From assembly GCA_037178675.1 (NCBI GenBank), contig JAYMGJ010000281.1, forward strand, positions 173,289 through 237,288: 64,000 bases of DNA. The letters are read 5' to 3'. How positions within the stretch are numbered: the first letter of the stretch is position 1; every line of letters starts with the position of its first letter. Below are positions 1 to 11,883 of this stretch, one piece after another. This stretch comes from Scleroderma bovista. Taxonomy: Eukaryota; Basidiomycota; Agaricomycetes; Boletales; Sclerodermataceae. The notes beneath the pieces were generated by a model, which saw only the letters and a list, made by a program, of their open reading frames with translations, did no database searches and was not told where the DNA came from. The position numbers and the translations under genes were made by a program.

Positions 1-3000
1 GGATTTTTGGCTATAGCCAAAGAGCCACTATTATCACCATAAATTAAAATGGGTTTTGGTTGGTTAAATTCCAACCCCTTTAACAGATTACATAACCAGA
101 CTGCTTCTCTGGTTGCATCTGCTAAGGCAATATATTCTGATTCAGTTGAGGATAGAGCAACATCAGTCTGCTTCTTAGATCCCCAAGAAATAGCTCCCCC
201 ATTCATAAGAAATACATACCCAGAGACAGAGGTAAGATCATCATTATTAGCATAACTGGCATCTGAATATCCTAGAAAGTGATTCTCTCCAGGTTCAGGC
301 CTACTAACCCTATAGGTTATACCATAGTCTTTGGTTCCTGAGAGATAACGTAAAATACGTTTAGCTGCTGTCCAGTGGGACATATTGGGATTAGCCATAA
401 ATGAACCCAATCTGTAGACAGCATATGCTATATCAGGCCTAGTAGCCACAGCTAAATACATTAATGAGCCAATCAAAGATGCAAAACTTTTGGAGAAATT
501 CTCCTGCTGATAATCGGATGCAAAACTTTTAGGGCAATTCCCTTGCTGATAACCCTCTGACTCCCCTTCAGAAGGATTGAGTTTTATATTAGGATCCATA
601 GGCATGCCCACAGAGTTAGCATCTGCCATACCCTGTTTTTGGAGGATCATTCCCAGAAATTGTTTCTGAGAAATTACTAAAGTATTATTAGTTCGATCGC
701 GATCAATTTCGATGCCTACAATTTTGGAAGGTTCTCCAAGATCAGTAATCTCAAAGGTAGATTGTAACTCATGTTTTAGATCTTTCATGAGTGCTGGATT
801 GCTAGCAAAAAGGAGTAGGTCATCAACCCATACAGTAATGATCTCAATCCCTTCTGTTTTATGTCGGGAGTAAGCACATGGATCTACCATGGAAGGTGTC
901 CAGCCATGAGACTCCAACTGTTGATTAAATTCAAGGTTCCATTCACGCCCTGCTTGTTTTAATCCATATAAGGATTTTATTAAACGGCAAACACGGCCTG
1001 AGCCATCATCATATCCTTCGGGCTGATTCATATATAATTCTTCTTTTATTTTACCGTTTAAATAAGCCCCCTTAACATCCATCTGTTGGATCTCCCAATT
1101 CTCTGATAGGGCAAGAGCTAATAAGGTACGAATAGTTTCCAGTCTTACTACTGGAGCAAATGTATCTGTATAATCCATACCTGGCATCTGAGAATAGCCT
1201 TTGGCTACCAAACGTGCCTTAAATTTCAATAAATTGCCCTCTTTATCGTATTTCTTATTGAGTACCCATTTATTAGATACGGGTGTACGCTCTTTCGGAG
1301 GGTTTACCAGTATCCAGGTACCCATTTTATGTAATTGATTGAGTTCGGCTTGTACAGCCTTTTCCCAATCAGGCCATTCAGGAGATCTCCGAGCTTCAGC
1401 TAGGGACTTTGGATTATCGGGCGCAATAGGAGTGTCACAATATGTAGTGTACACTCTATTAGCAGATAACATACTTAGTTCGTCGTCATCTACCCATGGA
1501 TCGTCAAGTAATCTGTAGTCATGTGTAGACTTTGGTCGTTTACTATGTCTTATAGTGCTATTTTCTTCGTTATTCCCAATTTTTCGTTTATGACCAATAC
1601 CTGCTTCTTTATTTATATGATCCATATTCTCATGTTCATTTACTGGTGGTATGGTCTCTCTCTCCCCTTCGCTCGACACGCATGGTACAAGCGGCTCATG
1701 ACTGGCAACAGGGTGAGTAGAAGTTTCCAAATTTGGAAAACGATAATTGCGGGACACGCACACTTGGTGCGTCCTTTTGTTGTAGTATCTCACTGCCTTG
1801 GGGCCATCCGCAAACCCCACAAAGGTATGTTGTTCGCTTTTTGGCTCAAGTTTAGACACATTTTGACCTTCCATCAACACCCAAACAGGTGATCCGAACT
1901 CTTGCAAGTGAGACACATTTGGCCGTTGACCACACCAAGATTCAAGCGGTGTCGAACGATCAAGCGCCCAAGTATGGGTACGATTTCTCAAGTATGCGGC
2001 ATGCGCGACAGCTTCTGGCCAGAGGAAAGTCGGTACTTCCCGCGCGATCAACATCGCACGCATCAATTCGGCCAAAGTTCGATTCATGCACTCAGCAACT
2101 CTGTTTTGCTCTGGTGAGTGTGGAGCTGTATATTCAAATTTTATTCCTTTCAACTCACACCAGTTTACGAGGTCTTTGTTCACATATTCCCCGCCATTAT
2201 CGGCTCTAAAAGCCTTAGGTTGCATGTCATACTGACGTTCTAGGTACGCAACATAACCTTTTATTTTACTGGCGGTCTGATCTTTAGTTTTCAGGAACTC
2301 GATTGCCACACAGCGGCTGTGATCGTCGACAAACGAAAGAAAATATTTGGCTCCATTGTGGCCAATGGTTCGTGCCTCCCACAAGTCTGTGTGGGTCAAT
2401 TCCCCCGCGTTCCAAGCACGATGTTCAGCATGTCTCGGAAACGGTGCACGGGCTTGTTTGGCTTGTATACATGCCTCACAGGTAGTCATAGGTGAGTCAG
2501 ATGAAGTTACATTTAAGCCGTCTACGAGATTTTGGGTCAACGTTTGTTGTAACCCACTAATACCCACATGCCCGAATCGGCGGTGCCAATCGGCCCATGT
2601 AAATAGGACTGTTTCGGTCGCTGAGGAATCTTGTGGCGGCGTCGCCGTGGAAACGTTAAGTAAGTACATTTGTTCGACTCGTTGTCCAACAGCAATTAAA
2701 ATTTGATTTTTATCATATAGTTGTATGATTCCGTTTCCCATAGTGGCACGTCCACCACTCTCATCAAGTCGCGTCAACGAGACAAGACTATTTGGAGCAC
2801 TAGGAACATATAATACATTTGGTAAGACGATTGTTATATTCTTTTCGTTAACCCGACTTTTGAGCTCAACGGAACCTTTCCCTTCAACAGGTACAAGTAC
2901 ATTTCCGACTCCTTTTACGTGTGTATGGAGTGGAGTAAAACACCGGTAAGCTTCTCTTTTATTCGATATGTGCGAAGAGGTGGCTGAGTCAGCCAACCAC

Positions 3001-4149
3001 GAATCAGAAGTAATCACATCAGTATTGTCGGGCGATGTATGATGTTGAGTGACGTACGTAGCGTCCATCATCTCTTCGTCTTCCTTTACATCGCGTACCT
3101 GTTGTGTACGCTCAACCTTTCGACGCTTACCACCTTTTGTAGGAACGCCTTTGGTTTTCTTCCCCGCGGCTGGGCTCCAACAATCAGGAGCCTTATGTCC
3201 AAGTTTCCCGCAATTGTTGCATTTGGGCTTCCCCTTATGAAAGCAATCGTCCGTGACATGATTGTCGCGGAAGCAAATAGCACAGGTACGTTTCTTCGAT
3301 CCACTCTTTTCCTTCTTCTCTTCACGAGCTCTCTTCTTCCCCCGCGGGCCTGTCGCCGGCTGTGCCGTCATCGTCAGAGACGAGTTGCCTTCATCTTGGC
3401 CCTCTTCGGCGCCAGGAACAGTCTTCCTTCGATTATACTCGTCACGAATGACGGCGACGAGTTCTTGTGAAGTCATGACTGCATTCCCAGTCTGAGAGCC
3501 GAGATACGAGGCTGTAAAGGCATCCCATGTGATGGGCAACGAAGAAACTAAAATGCTCTTAAAGTCTTCGTCATTTACCTTCGAGCCCATCTGATGAAGG
3601 GTCGCCTGGTACGAGCGCATTGTATTCACGTGCGCGGTAATATCGTCGCCTTCAACAGCCTTTGTATGGTAAAGGGTACGACGTAGCGCCGTGATGCTTT
3701 GCTGTCCGCGCATCTCGTGGACAGCAGTGAGGTTATCCCACATTTGCTTGGCCGTAACGGCCTGCGCGATATGAACAAATTGCGCAGCCTTTAGGTTTCC
3801 AGAAATTAGCAACTTTGTTACCTCTTCGGCGGTAGCCCACTTGTCGAAAGCACGAGGCTCGTTCACTTCAGGGGGGACAATGGTCCCATCACAGTGACCC
3901 CAAACTTTATTAACACGAAGCATCGAGGTCATCTGCCCCTTCCATGCGACCCAGTTCGTATCGTCAAGCGGCTCCGACGTTTTCCAGCTGCCAAGTGCTC
4001 CGAGAAAGCGACTTTGCATATATGGGGGAGGAGGAGGTTCGTACGTCTCCTCTTCCGTGGGCATAACATTCGTATTTACGTTCGTATTGGCATTCTCGTC
4101 CATTAACATCGCCATCGACACTTGTTCGATATTTTCTTGCGACGACATA
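1..4149 (-). CDS. Ty1/copia retrotransposon gag-pol polyprotein (3' end outside window)
   Basis: Reading the minus strand from the ATG at 4149, I follow an open frame through gag, protease and integrase into the reverse transcriptase; I read about 2.7 kb codon by codon and found no stop, and the conserved blocks further on stay in frame. In order: a gag domain; two zinc knuckles around 3180-3300 (one CX2CX3GHX4C); an aspartic-protease motif WLADSATSSH near 2985, with DSA where DSG is usual; an integrase with an HHCC finger (HRRFGH, then CX2C, about 2480-2590) and a catalytic DDE core with RADNGGEY near 2195; a reverse transcriptase with WVDDLL near 825; and an RNase H with an STESEY motif near 140. 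The order PR-IN-RT-RH defines copia elements. The polyprotein would make virus-like particles and insert the cDNA. It is likely intact and recent. The RNase H end and 3' LTR lie beyond position 1. Confidence 0.93.
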
Positions 4150-4210
4150 GGGGTAGAGCAAGACAACAGATTTGTTTCGTCGATATATGAATTGAGTACT
4201 CGCCTAGAAT

Positions 4211-4233
4211 GAGCAATCGGGGCTCATAACCTA
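4211..4233 (-). other. Copia primer-binding site for half initiator tRNA-Met
   Basis: Directly inside the 5' LTR, the plus strand at 4220-4231 reads GGGCTCATAACC, the anticodon-arm sequence of eukaryotic initiator tRNA-Met (CAT anticodon in the middle). The element's sense strand is therefore complementary to the middle of the tRNA, not its 3' end. This matches Drosophila copia, where a cleaved half tRNA-iMet primes minus-strand synthesis. The position two bases from the LTR end supports the LTR boundary call. Confidence 0.8.
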
Positions 4234-4443
4234 TGAAGGCTACGAGCGGACGTAGTGCGCGAGAGCGGTGCGCAGCGGAGACGTAAGGCGAGGCACTCAG
4301 AGTAAGCAGTCAAGGAACGAGAGCGCAGAAGGTCATCTCCTATTTGTCGGAGCTATATATTTATACTATGTATTGACTATGATATCATACTTGTCGTCAT
4401 TGTGGCTGACGCCGAGTTGCCGCAGCCTCACTACGACTCAACA
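4234..4443 (-). repeat. 5' LTR of the minus-strand copia element
   Basis: Read on the minus strand, this 210-bp segment starts TGTTGAGTCG at 4443 and ends CCTTCA at 4234, the TG...CA ends of an LTR, followed immediately by the primer-binding site. An AT-rich stretch (about 4345-4380) could hold the TATA element. The partner 3' LTR is outside the window, so the boundary rests on TG/CA plus PBS position. The 5 bp after the LTR (4444-4448, TACCC) would be the target-site duplication. Confidence 0.7.
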
Positions 4444-4455
4444 TACCCCACTCTG

Positions 4456-4749
4456 TTTATGGGGGAGTGTTGGAGATAAACAGACTGTTATGGTTTGTTT
4501 ATATACTTACATAAGCTTTCATCGCACATACAGTAGAGTCTATTACCATAGTCCCTCAGTAGCTTGCCAGCATACTGAGGGTGAGTACCATCTACTAACC
4601 ACCACATCTACCTACTGATACCTTGTAGTTATCCTACAGGTACATACTAATATATAGTAGCTTGCCAGCATACTGAGGTTACCCCACAGCTCCTTCTCCC
4701 TTCTCTTCAGGCTAGATCTTCCCTGTGCAGACCACCACCTTTCTATACA
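4456..4749 (+). mobile_element. Polypurine tract and 3' LTR of a second copia element
   Basis: The plus strand has a purine tract (TATGGGGGAG, 4458-4467) followed by TGTTGGAG, the standard junction of internal region and 3' LTR. The LTR runs 4468-4749 (282 bp, ending TATACA). A related copy in opposite orientation at 20084-20340 confirms the family and both ends. The minus-strand copia sits only about 24 bp upstream of this LTR, so it inserted into the second element. The rest of the second element must lie left of position 1. Confidence 0.75.
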
Positions 4750-4964
4750 GACCCCTATCCCCTTCGTCATCTATTGCTCCTGTACCCCAGGAGTATCCTG
4801 CATCATCGTCTGCATCACCCTGTTGGTGTAGATCCCCTTCCCCCCTCCTCAGCACAACCTCTCTGGACACCACAGAGGTAAACCACCACTCGCACATTTT
4901 CGTAGTCCTTTGTTGGTGTTGTGTTTGGGTTATTACTCCGACCCAAATCCTCACTTTGACTCAC
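4750..4964 (+). repeat. Left 215-bp inverted repeat
   Basis: Begins GACCCCTATCC directly after the copia LTR end and ends in TTTGACTCAC. Matches the reverse complement of 9362-9576. Any open frame here is repeated in the other copy and looks accidental. Confidence 0.85.
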
Positions 4965-5769
4965 CGGATATGCATCAAAATGTTCCTATATGGTCTATCG
5001 ACCCAGGTGTCAATGCAGACACATCAAAACTGATCCTAGAAACATCAGTTGAGCACAGGACATCGAGAATGCTGATTGGTCAACCTTGGACGCACTGTGG
5101 TCGATATGGAGACCTAGAGATCAAATAGGAACAAATAAGCTTACCTCTGAGTCCAGGATGCAGGGGGAGCACTGGCCTGCGCTGGCGCAATGACAGAGAC
5201 TATGGATGAGACTTGTGTGCATTTTGATCAACACAGCCTTAGGCATGACACAGCTTGTGGTACTTATATTACAAGTGTGTACTTCAAGGTAGGGTGGGAC
5301 TTGTGAAACAACATATGAAGGCCATGGGAAGATGTCTGAAAAAAGTGCAGAGACTTTCAAAACATATAGAAAACATGAAATAGTACATCACACACACTAT
5401 CTAATGGTCTGTAAATGGTGGTACAAATGATTTAACAGAAATAGAGGCTAGTTTCAGATAGAGTACTATTTATTATGACCATCAAAACTACAAAGCATGA
5501 AGACCTGCACAATTGGACAAGCTGAATACAAAGTTTCAATGCTGCACCATGTAGGACTTGCATGGTTCAATTCTGGTGTGTGAGACTCTGACATGTCAGG
5601 TAACTGTAATATTATTCTTACAAGTCCTAATGGCCATGAGGGCCTTCATCAGCAAAACAGCACTTTTGGGCTACAGACACTACAGACCACATGACTTGTG
5701 TACAGGTCTGTACAGCCTGTACAGACCCATCAACTCTGTACAACTCTGTAAATTCCTAACTACTGACAC
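4965..5769. other. No recognisable gene
   Basis: Only short frames without family resemblance. The end of the stretch (about 5695-5755) contains several CTGTACAG palindromic words that recur at 8463-8600 near the other side of the unit. Confidence 0.5.
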
Positions 5770-6310
5770 TATTGCTACACCTTTATTACACTTTTGACTA
5801 CACTTTTTTGTACACTTTAACTACACTTTTTTACTACACTTTTACTACAATTTTTGGTACATTTTTACTCCACTTTTTACTCCACTTCTTTTATACACTT
5901 TGACTACACTTTTGACTACACTTTTTTGTACACTTTTACTACACTTTTTACTACACTTTTTTGTACACTTTTACTATGCTTTTTTGTACACTTTTACTAC
6001 ACTTTTACTACACTTTTTTGTACACTTTTACTACACTTTTTTGTACACTTTTACTACACTTTTTTGTACACCTTTACTACACTTTTTTGTACACCTTTAC
6101 TACACTTTTGACTACGCTTTTACTACGCTTTTTTGTACACTTTTACTACACTTTTACTACACTTTTGACTACACTTTTACTATACTTTTGACTACATTTT
6201 TGACTACACTTTTACTACACTTTTTGTACACTTTTACTACACTTTCTGTACACTTCTGATTACACTTTGACTACACTTTTGACTACATGTTTTACTACAC
6301 TTTGGGGTGC
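5770..6310. repeat. Minisatellite, left arm (TACTACACTTTT / GTACACTTTT)
   Basis: Dozens of 10-13-bp units, TTTTACTACAC alternating with TTTTTGTACAC and TTTTGACTACAC. Open frames here translate to monotonous Tyr-Thr-Phe-Leu strings and are not genes. Confidence 0.9.
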
Positions 6311-6425
6311 ACTTGTTAACCCAGTCACAGCTATGCTACTTAACCTAATAATGACTACACTTCGTAACCTAATCATGACTACCCTTCTTAACATAACCAT
6401 GACTACACTACTCAATCTAATCAAT
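6311..6425. repeat. Spacer with a roughly 30-bp tandem repeat
   Basis: Three to four degenerate units containing AACCTAATCATGACTACAC separate the two opposed minisatellite arms. Confidence 0.6.
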
Positions 6426-7240
6426 TTACAAAAAGTGTAGTACAAGTGTAGTAAGAAGTGCATTAAAAGTGTAGTCAAAGTGTAGTCAAAGTGTAGTCAA
6501 AAGTGTGCAAAAAAGCGTAGTAAAAGTGTAATCAAAAGTGTAGTTAAGTGTAGTCAAAAGTGTAGTAAAAGTGTAGTCAAAAGTGTACAAAAAGTGTAGT
6601 GAAAGTGTAGTCAAAAATGTAGTGAAAGTGTACAAAAAAGCATAGTAAAAGCATAGTAAAAGTGTAGTCAAAAGTGTAGTGAAAGTGTACAAAAAGCATA
6701 GTAAAAGCATAGTAAAAGTGTAGTCAAAAGTGTAGTGAAAGTGTAGTGAAAGTGTACAAAAAAGTGTAGTAAAAGTGTACAAAAAGTGTAGTAAAAGTGT
6801 AGTCAAAAGGGTAGTAAAAGTGTACAAAAAGTGTAGTAAAAGTGTAGTCAAAAGTGTAGTAAAAGTGTACAAAAAAGCGTAGTAAAAGTGTAGTCAAAAG
6901 TGTAGTGAAAGTGTACAAAAAAGCGTAGTAAAAGTGTAGTCAAAAGTGTAGTGAAAGTGTACAAAAAAGCGTAGTAAAAGCGTAGTCAAAAGTGTAGTGA
7001 AAGTGTACAAAAAAGTGTAGTAAAAGTGTAGTAAAAAGTGTAGTAAAAGTGTACAAAAAGTGTAGTAAAAGTGTAGTCAGAAGTGTAGTGAAAGTGTACA
7101 AAAAAGTGTAGTAAAAGTGTAGTAAAAAGTGTACAAAAAAGTGTAGTCAAAGTGTAGTCAAAAGTGTAGTAAAAGTGTACAAAAAAGCGTAGTAAAAGTG
7201 TTGTCAAAGTGTAGTAAAATGTGTACAAAAAATGTGTAGT
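6426..7240. repeat. Minisatellite, right arm (inverse of the left arm)
   Basis: Same unit as 5770-6310 but reverse-complemented (AAAAGTGTAGTAAAAGTGTAC). The two arms could pair into a long imperfect hairpin around the 115-bp spacer. Confidence 0.9.
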
Positions 7241-7795
7241 ATCCATTAGGAAAAAATGTGTAGTGTTTGTATTGTAGTGTTGATTACCAAAAATGCGTAG
7301 TAACAATTAAGAAATGTTGTGTTGTATTTGTGTGGTAGTGTCACTTAGGATGTGTTGTGTTGTGTTTGTGATGTAGTGTTGATTACCAAAAATGCGTAGT
7401 AGTTCTGCTGTGTTTGTGTTGTAGTGTTGATTGCCAAAAATGTGTAGCATCAATTAGCAAATGTTGTGTAGTATTTGTGTTGTAGTTTTGATTACCAAAA
7501 ATGCGGAGTACTTGTGTAGTGTTTGTGTTGTAGTGCTCATTACCAAAAATGTGTAGTATCAATTAGGATGTGTTGTGTAGTGTTTGTAGTGTAGTGTTGA
7601 TTACCAAAAATGTGTAGTAATTGTGTTGTGTTTGTGTTGTAGTGTTGATTACCAAAAATGCGGAGTACTTGTGTAGTGTTTGTGTTGTAGTTCTGATTAC
7701 CAAAAATGTGTAGTGTCAACTAGGAAGTGTTGTGTAGTGATTGTGATGTAGTGTTGATTACCAAAAATGCGTAGTATAATTGTGTGTAGCAAAAG
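7241..7795. repeat. Degenerate minisatellite of roughly 60-bp units
   Basis: Repeated blocks built from TTGATTACCAAAAATG and GTGTTTGTGTTGTAGTG, about seven or eight copies. Probably a higher-order derivative of the adjoining GTGTAGT satellite. Confidence 0.8.
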
Positions 7796-7964
7796 TGTAG
7801 TACCACTTGGTAGTTGGTACTGCCACTGTGTGTCCAAAATTTGACTAAGTGCCCAAAAATGCCAAAAACGCGATATTGTGGACACTGTTTGTCACACCTC
7901 TTGCACAACATGGCAAACTTGACCAAACAGATGCCTTTTCCTACTATGTAGGAGTGGGTTCAAC

Positions 7965-8160
7965 ACAACAAAGGTTAGTGCCGGAGCTAATGGTAAGTTT
8001 CCTACTACCACAACATATTAACTTGTCTAACAATGCTACTAATAGGTTATTTGACTACACAACAAATGTTAGTGCCGGAACTAAAGGTAAGTTTTACATG
8101 TTACCTTGTCTAATAATGGTACTTATAGGTTATTTGACTATGGTCAAACACCACTAGAGG
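7965..8160. repeat. Tandem duplication of about 90 bp
   Basis: Two copies containing GTTAGTGCCGGAGCTAA, GTAAGTTT, ACCTTGTCTAA-like and AATAGGTTATTTGACTA segments, starting at about 7972 and 8068. No coding sense. Confidence 0.7.
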
Positions 8161-8883
8161 CTATTAGCCTGCCGGAAATTGACAATCACTTTCAACTCTG
8201 TAAGTAGTTGGTCTCACTTGATCTAGCTTGTCACTAACTCAACTTTCATATAGGTTAATTGCTTTGAGTGGGTAGTTGTGATTAGGATTATATTATGTAG
8301 TGTCTCTGACATACACCATGTATGTAGTAGTTAGTAATTGCTAATATATTTGTTGCTTTATATGCTAGTATTTGGAGTGCTATAAGAGTTTGAAAGAGTA
8401 TGGTAATGGCATTAGTGTCAATCCTAGTATATAGACCTTGTGCTAGTCCCGGAAACACTAGACCTGTACAAATGGGAGGTGTTTGCATAGGTCTGTACAG
8501 AGCAGTACAGACTCTGTGCACTCTGTGAAGCCCTGTATTAGTGGGAACCTTTCTGTGGGCTCTGTGACTCTGTACAAGTCTGTGTGGCACTGTATAGGGA
8601 AGGGCTGGTTTGCTGATGTTGGCACTACCCTCAGCTGGTCACCAGATGGTGTGCATGCTGTGCTATTTCATGTTTTTTATATGCTTTAGTTTCAGTACAA
8701 CATTTATTTGGTTTGTGATTGGCTGTGGGATTGGACTGGGTACCTGATTTGGCAAGTTTTGTTTTGTGTCTCCCTGCTACATAATGATGATGATGGCGCC
8801 ACTGTGCCAGTGATGGTGGCCCTCCCATGGCTGTGTCCTGGCGACAATGGTGACTTTTGTGAGGTGAACTGGCAAAACTCGAC

Positions 8884-9041
8884 ACTAGACAAGAGTCACA
8901 AAAGACTCAGTACTTCTGTGCAAACAGAGACTGCATTTAACTAACCTAGACAAGAGTCACAAAAGACTACATAGGTCAGTATTATAGTAAATGAATGTGT
9001 AGAGTAGCCTTACCTCAGTACTTCTGTGCAAACAGAGACTG
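8884..9041. repeat. Two interleaved direct repeats
   Basis: CTAGACAAGAGTCACAAAAG occurs at 8885 and 8946, and CAGTACTTCTGTGCAAACAG at 8908 and 9016. An alternating A-B-A-B arrangement, indicating a duplicated block of about 60-110 bp with a later insertion. The rest of 8161-9361 shows no gene. Confidence 0.7.
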
Positions 9042-9361
9042 AGGTACGAAACGAAAGAAAACATCCTATAAAGAATGACCGTGATTATGTAAGGAATGCT
9101 CGGCGTGTCCATACTAAGAATAAGGAAAAATGGTACTGTAGGGACCGGGAATTTCAACAGTGACAATGGTGACTAGGGAGGGGCAGGGGTAAACCCTGGG
9201 GTACAATACCCCACATGGGTTTACCCTGGTCACACAATACAGGCTCAACAAAACAAATGTTATTTTATGTAGTACAAAATACACTACTATATATGGTATG
9301 CAATCATTGTTGTTGTCGTGTCATGCCCACCTTGTGGTCGTCATTCACCGTTCGCTCTGTT

Positions 9362-9576
9362 GTGAGTCAAAGTGAGGATTTGGGTCGGAGTAATAACCCA
9401 AACACAACACCAACAAAGGACTACGAAAATGTGCGAGTGGTGGTTTACCTCTGTGGTGTCCAGAGAGGTTGTGCTGAGGAGGGGGGAAGGGGATCTACAC
9501 CAACAGGGTGATGCAGACGATGATGCAGGATACTCCTGGGGTACAGGAGCAATAGATGACGAAGGGGATAGGGGTC
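9362..9576 (-). repeat. Right 215-bp inverted repeat
   Basis: Reverse complement of 4750-4964. Its outer end is GGGGTC at 9576, followed by TGGACTCTTCC. Confidence 0.85.
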
Positions 9577-11883
9577 TGGACTCTTCCTAAAGCCTAGGAA
9601 GTGTCAAAGCGGGGATTGGGTTGACTGAGACTGTCAAGACCGGTTCTCCTCAACAATCTTACTAGGAGGTCCAGAGGTACAGGGAACTAATGAGGAGGTA
9701 AGTCCAGACACTAGTAGGTGCTAGTTAGTGCGGAGAGTCAAGTCCGGGTCAAACGAATGAAGTCTGGGCATTAGAGAAGCACAGGGAGTAAGTCCGGGTT
9801 TTTGCAGAGTAAGTCCGGACCGTGGGAAAGTGGTCCGGAGTTGAGCGCAGCTTGTCCGGAGCGAAGGACATCCCAGAGGTGGGATAAGTCCTGAGAGGTC
9901 TAGCGTCGAGTCTGGGACAGAGGTGGCTTTTGCCCTCGTGCAAGTAGGAGACTTGCTAGGATCGGACATAGGACCAAGGGGACGAGATAGAATGGAGGCC
10001 AGAGTTGGCCGGAGTTCAGGAGTTCAGATGAACAGATGGATTTAGGAGAGCATGGTGGGTAGTACAGAGTGGGGAGTATCTTAGTCGAGATTTGATCTAA
10101 GGACTACTAGGCCGGAGTATGGTAGTTTATATAGTAATGAAACTAAGGTGAGTATATACGGTGACAAGTAAACACCTTAATGTCGAGACAAGGGATGGAG
10201 CAGAAGCAGACAGGAAAATAAACCAGGTACAAGAAAATAAAGCAGGGACAGGAAAATAAACCAGAGCGGAAGCAGACACGGGGAACTAGAGTTACAGGGA
10301 CGACAGAGGAAAAGCAGGGACAAGGGAACTAGGTCAGAAGAGGACAGGTAAGGGTCAGAGGTGGACTTAACTAATGTTAAGTCTGGAGCGATGTCCAGGA
10401 CCGGAGGAAGTGCAAGAGCGGAGGGAGTGTGCGAGTGGAGGAAGGGCAGAGTAGCCGGAGGAAGGTCCGGAGTTGGACATGGAAATGTCCTAAGCCTTTG
10501 GTGGACCTGACAGAGGAAGCGGAGCAGGAGCAGGAGCAGAACTGAGCCGGAGTTGGATGTACCAGCCGGAGTTGGGCTACGTCACAGACAAGGCTAAGGG
10601 AGTGGCCAGACTGAAACTGGAGTAGCAACTAGTGGTAGGTACAGGTCCGACACGGAGGAGTTAGACCGCGGATCTGTCTGTAAGAAGACAGGGGTTAGTC
10701 CTGAGGCGGAGATGGACGTAGTGACCGGAGTTGAGCTGGAGTGCAGCTATAGGGCTGGAGATGGCCGGACTAGATCCAGAGTTGCATCTATGCCTAAGGA
10801 GAGGTCAGGCGGGCCATGGTTAGACCAGAGTTGCGACTGGAAAAGTATGGATATGACAGAGACTGAAACAGCAATACTACACCTAGAGATTGGTGCAGCA
10901 AGGGGACAAGGGGGCTCCTGACGTCCAGAAGCAATGAGAGATGAAGGATTGACTGGCTAGACTCCACTTGAGCCTAGAGAAATACTTGGACTTGAATAGA
11001 TTGAATAAAACTTGAATATCAGAGTCTTTAGACCTTCACAGAAGCCTACAAGACTCAAAGAGCTGAGGGGATACTGACTGAGAGAGTCTGAGAGAGGGAT
11101 AATTTCATGCAATTGGGTCTTTTTTCACTGGGCTGAGCCCAGGGGTTTAAATACATGGGGGGGCACATCAGGAAACTGCATCTGCTGGCCATAGCAGAGT
11201 GACAGCTACTGAGCCAAATATAGTGCCGCATAGTGAGATGCTTCTATATAGCACTACTACTTGGCAAATCTGTGGGTAGTACACCATAGCTCAGATAGAC
11301 TGGGATAGTACAGAGCAATAAGTTTAGCCATCCAAAGGCAGTGACTCGACTCGGAGGAACTTCAACAGCTCGGCTGCCAGGCAAAGTTAAGTTCTTTCCT
11401 GCCATTGCACTGAACAACAACCTGGCAGTGACTCCCCTCCGTCGAGCGACTCTTGCAATGAATGCAATTGCCCTTACCACAACTTGATCAAGTGGTTAGC
11501 CACATTGGATCAGCCGTCACGATTTCCAGTGCCGCAAGTGATAAGCACTCGCCACCATGACCATTGTTGCACTAGTACGACGCCTGACTCACCTACTACC
11601 ACCTTACTACTGGCTACTAGATCCTTTCTGCAGCCAGAATATTTAGGGAGCACAATGTATTGCATAGCCCAGTGGATCGCAGTTCAATTCCTCGCGACAA
11701 GCTGATATGCAAGTACCTTCACATGTATACTGAAGTAGGTCTCTTCATCGTATTTACAGATCCATACAGTCCTATCCGAAGAATCTACTACAGCATGATG
11801 AATCACATTACTGGATTTCACGTGTGTTAGTTAGCGAGGCATGAGATGACCTCGAGAACTATTTCCACACGAGCCCGCCAGTT
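9577..11883. other. No recognisable gene; purine-rich low-complexity DNA
   Basis: From 9600 to 10900 the plus strand is rich in GGAG and CCGGAG words, with a short AGGAAAATAAACCAG repeat at 10210-10260. Open frames on either strand are low-complexity Ser/Pro/Leu or Arg/Gly strings. A TTTAAATA box at about 11150 might belong to a degenerate LTR, but no partner repeat is visible. Confidence 0.5.

Larger units (their letters stand above)
4750..9576. mobile_element. Non-coding unit bounded by 215-bp inverted repeats
   Basis: Two segments, 4750-4964 and 9362-9576, are reverse complements over 215 bp with no mismatch that I can see, and divergence begins sharply after the shared CTCAC. Between them are about 4.4 kb without a recognisable gene, mostly minisatellite. 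The layout is that of a non-autonomous DNA element with long terminal inverted repeats, but I see no transposase. The outer flanks (LTR on the left, TGGAC on the right) do not show an obvious target-site duplication, possibly because a copia element landed at the left end. An inverted segmental duplication is the alternative. Confidence 0.5.

Noticed and set aside
4712..4954. Frame of about 80 codons, found again at 9372-9590
   Set aside because: It repeats only because it lies in the 215-bp inverted repeats; no family resemblance and no splice signals.
5854..7306. Long open frames rich in Tyr, Thr, Phe and Leu
   Set aside because: They are translations of the minisatellite in several frames and both strands; not proteins.
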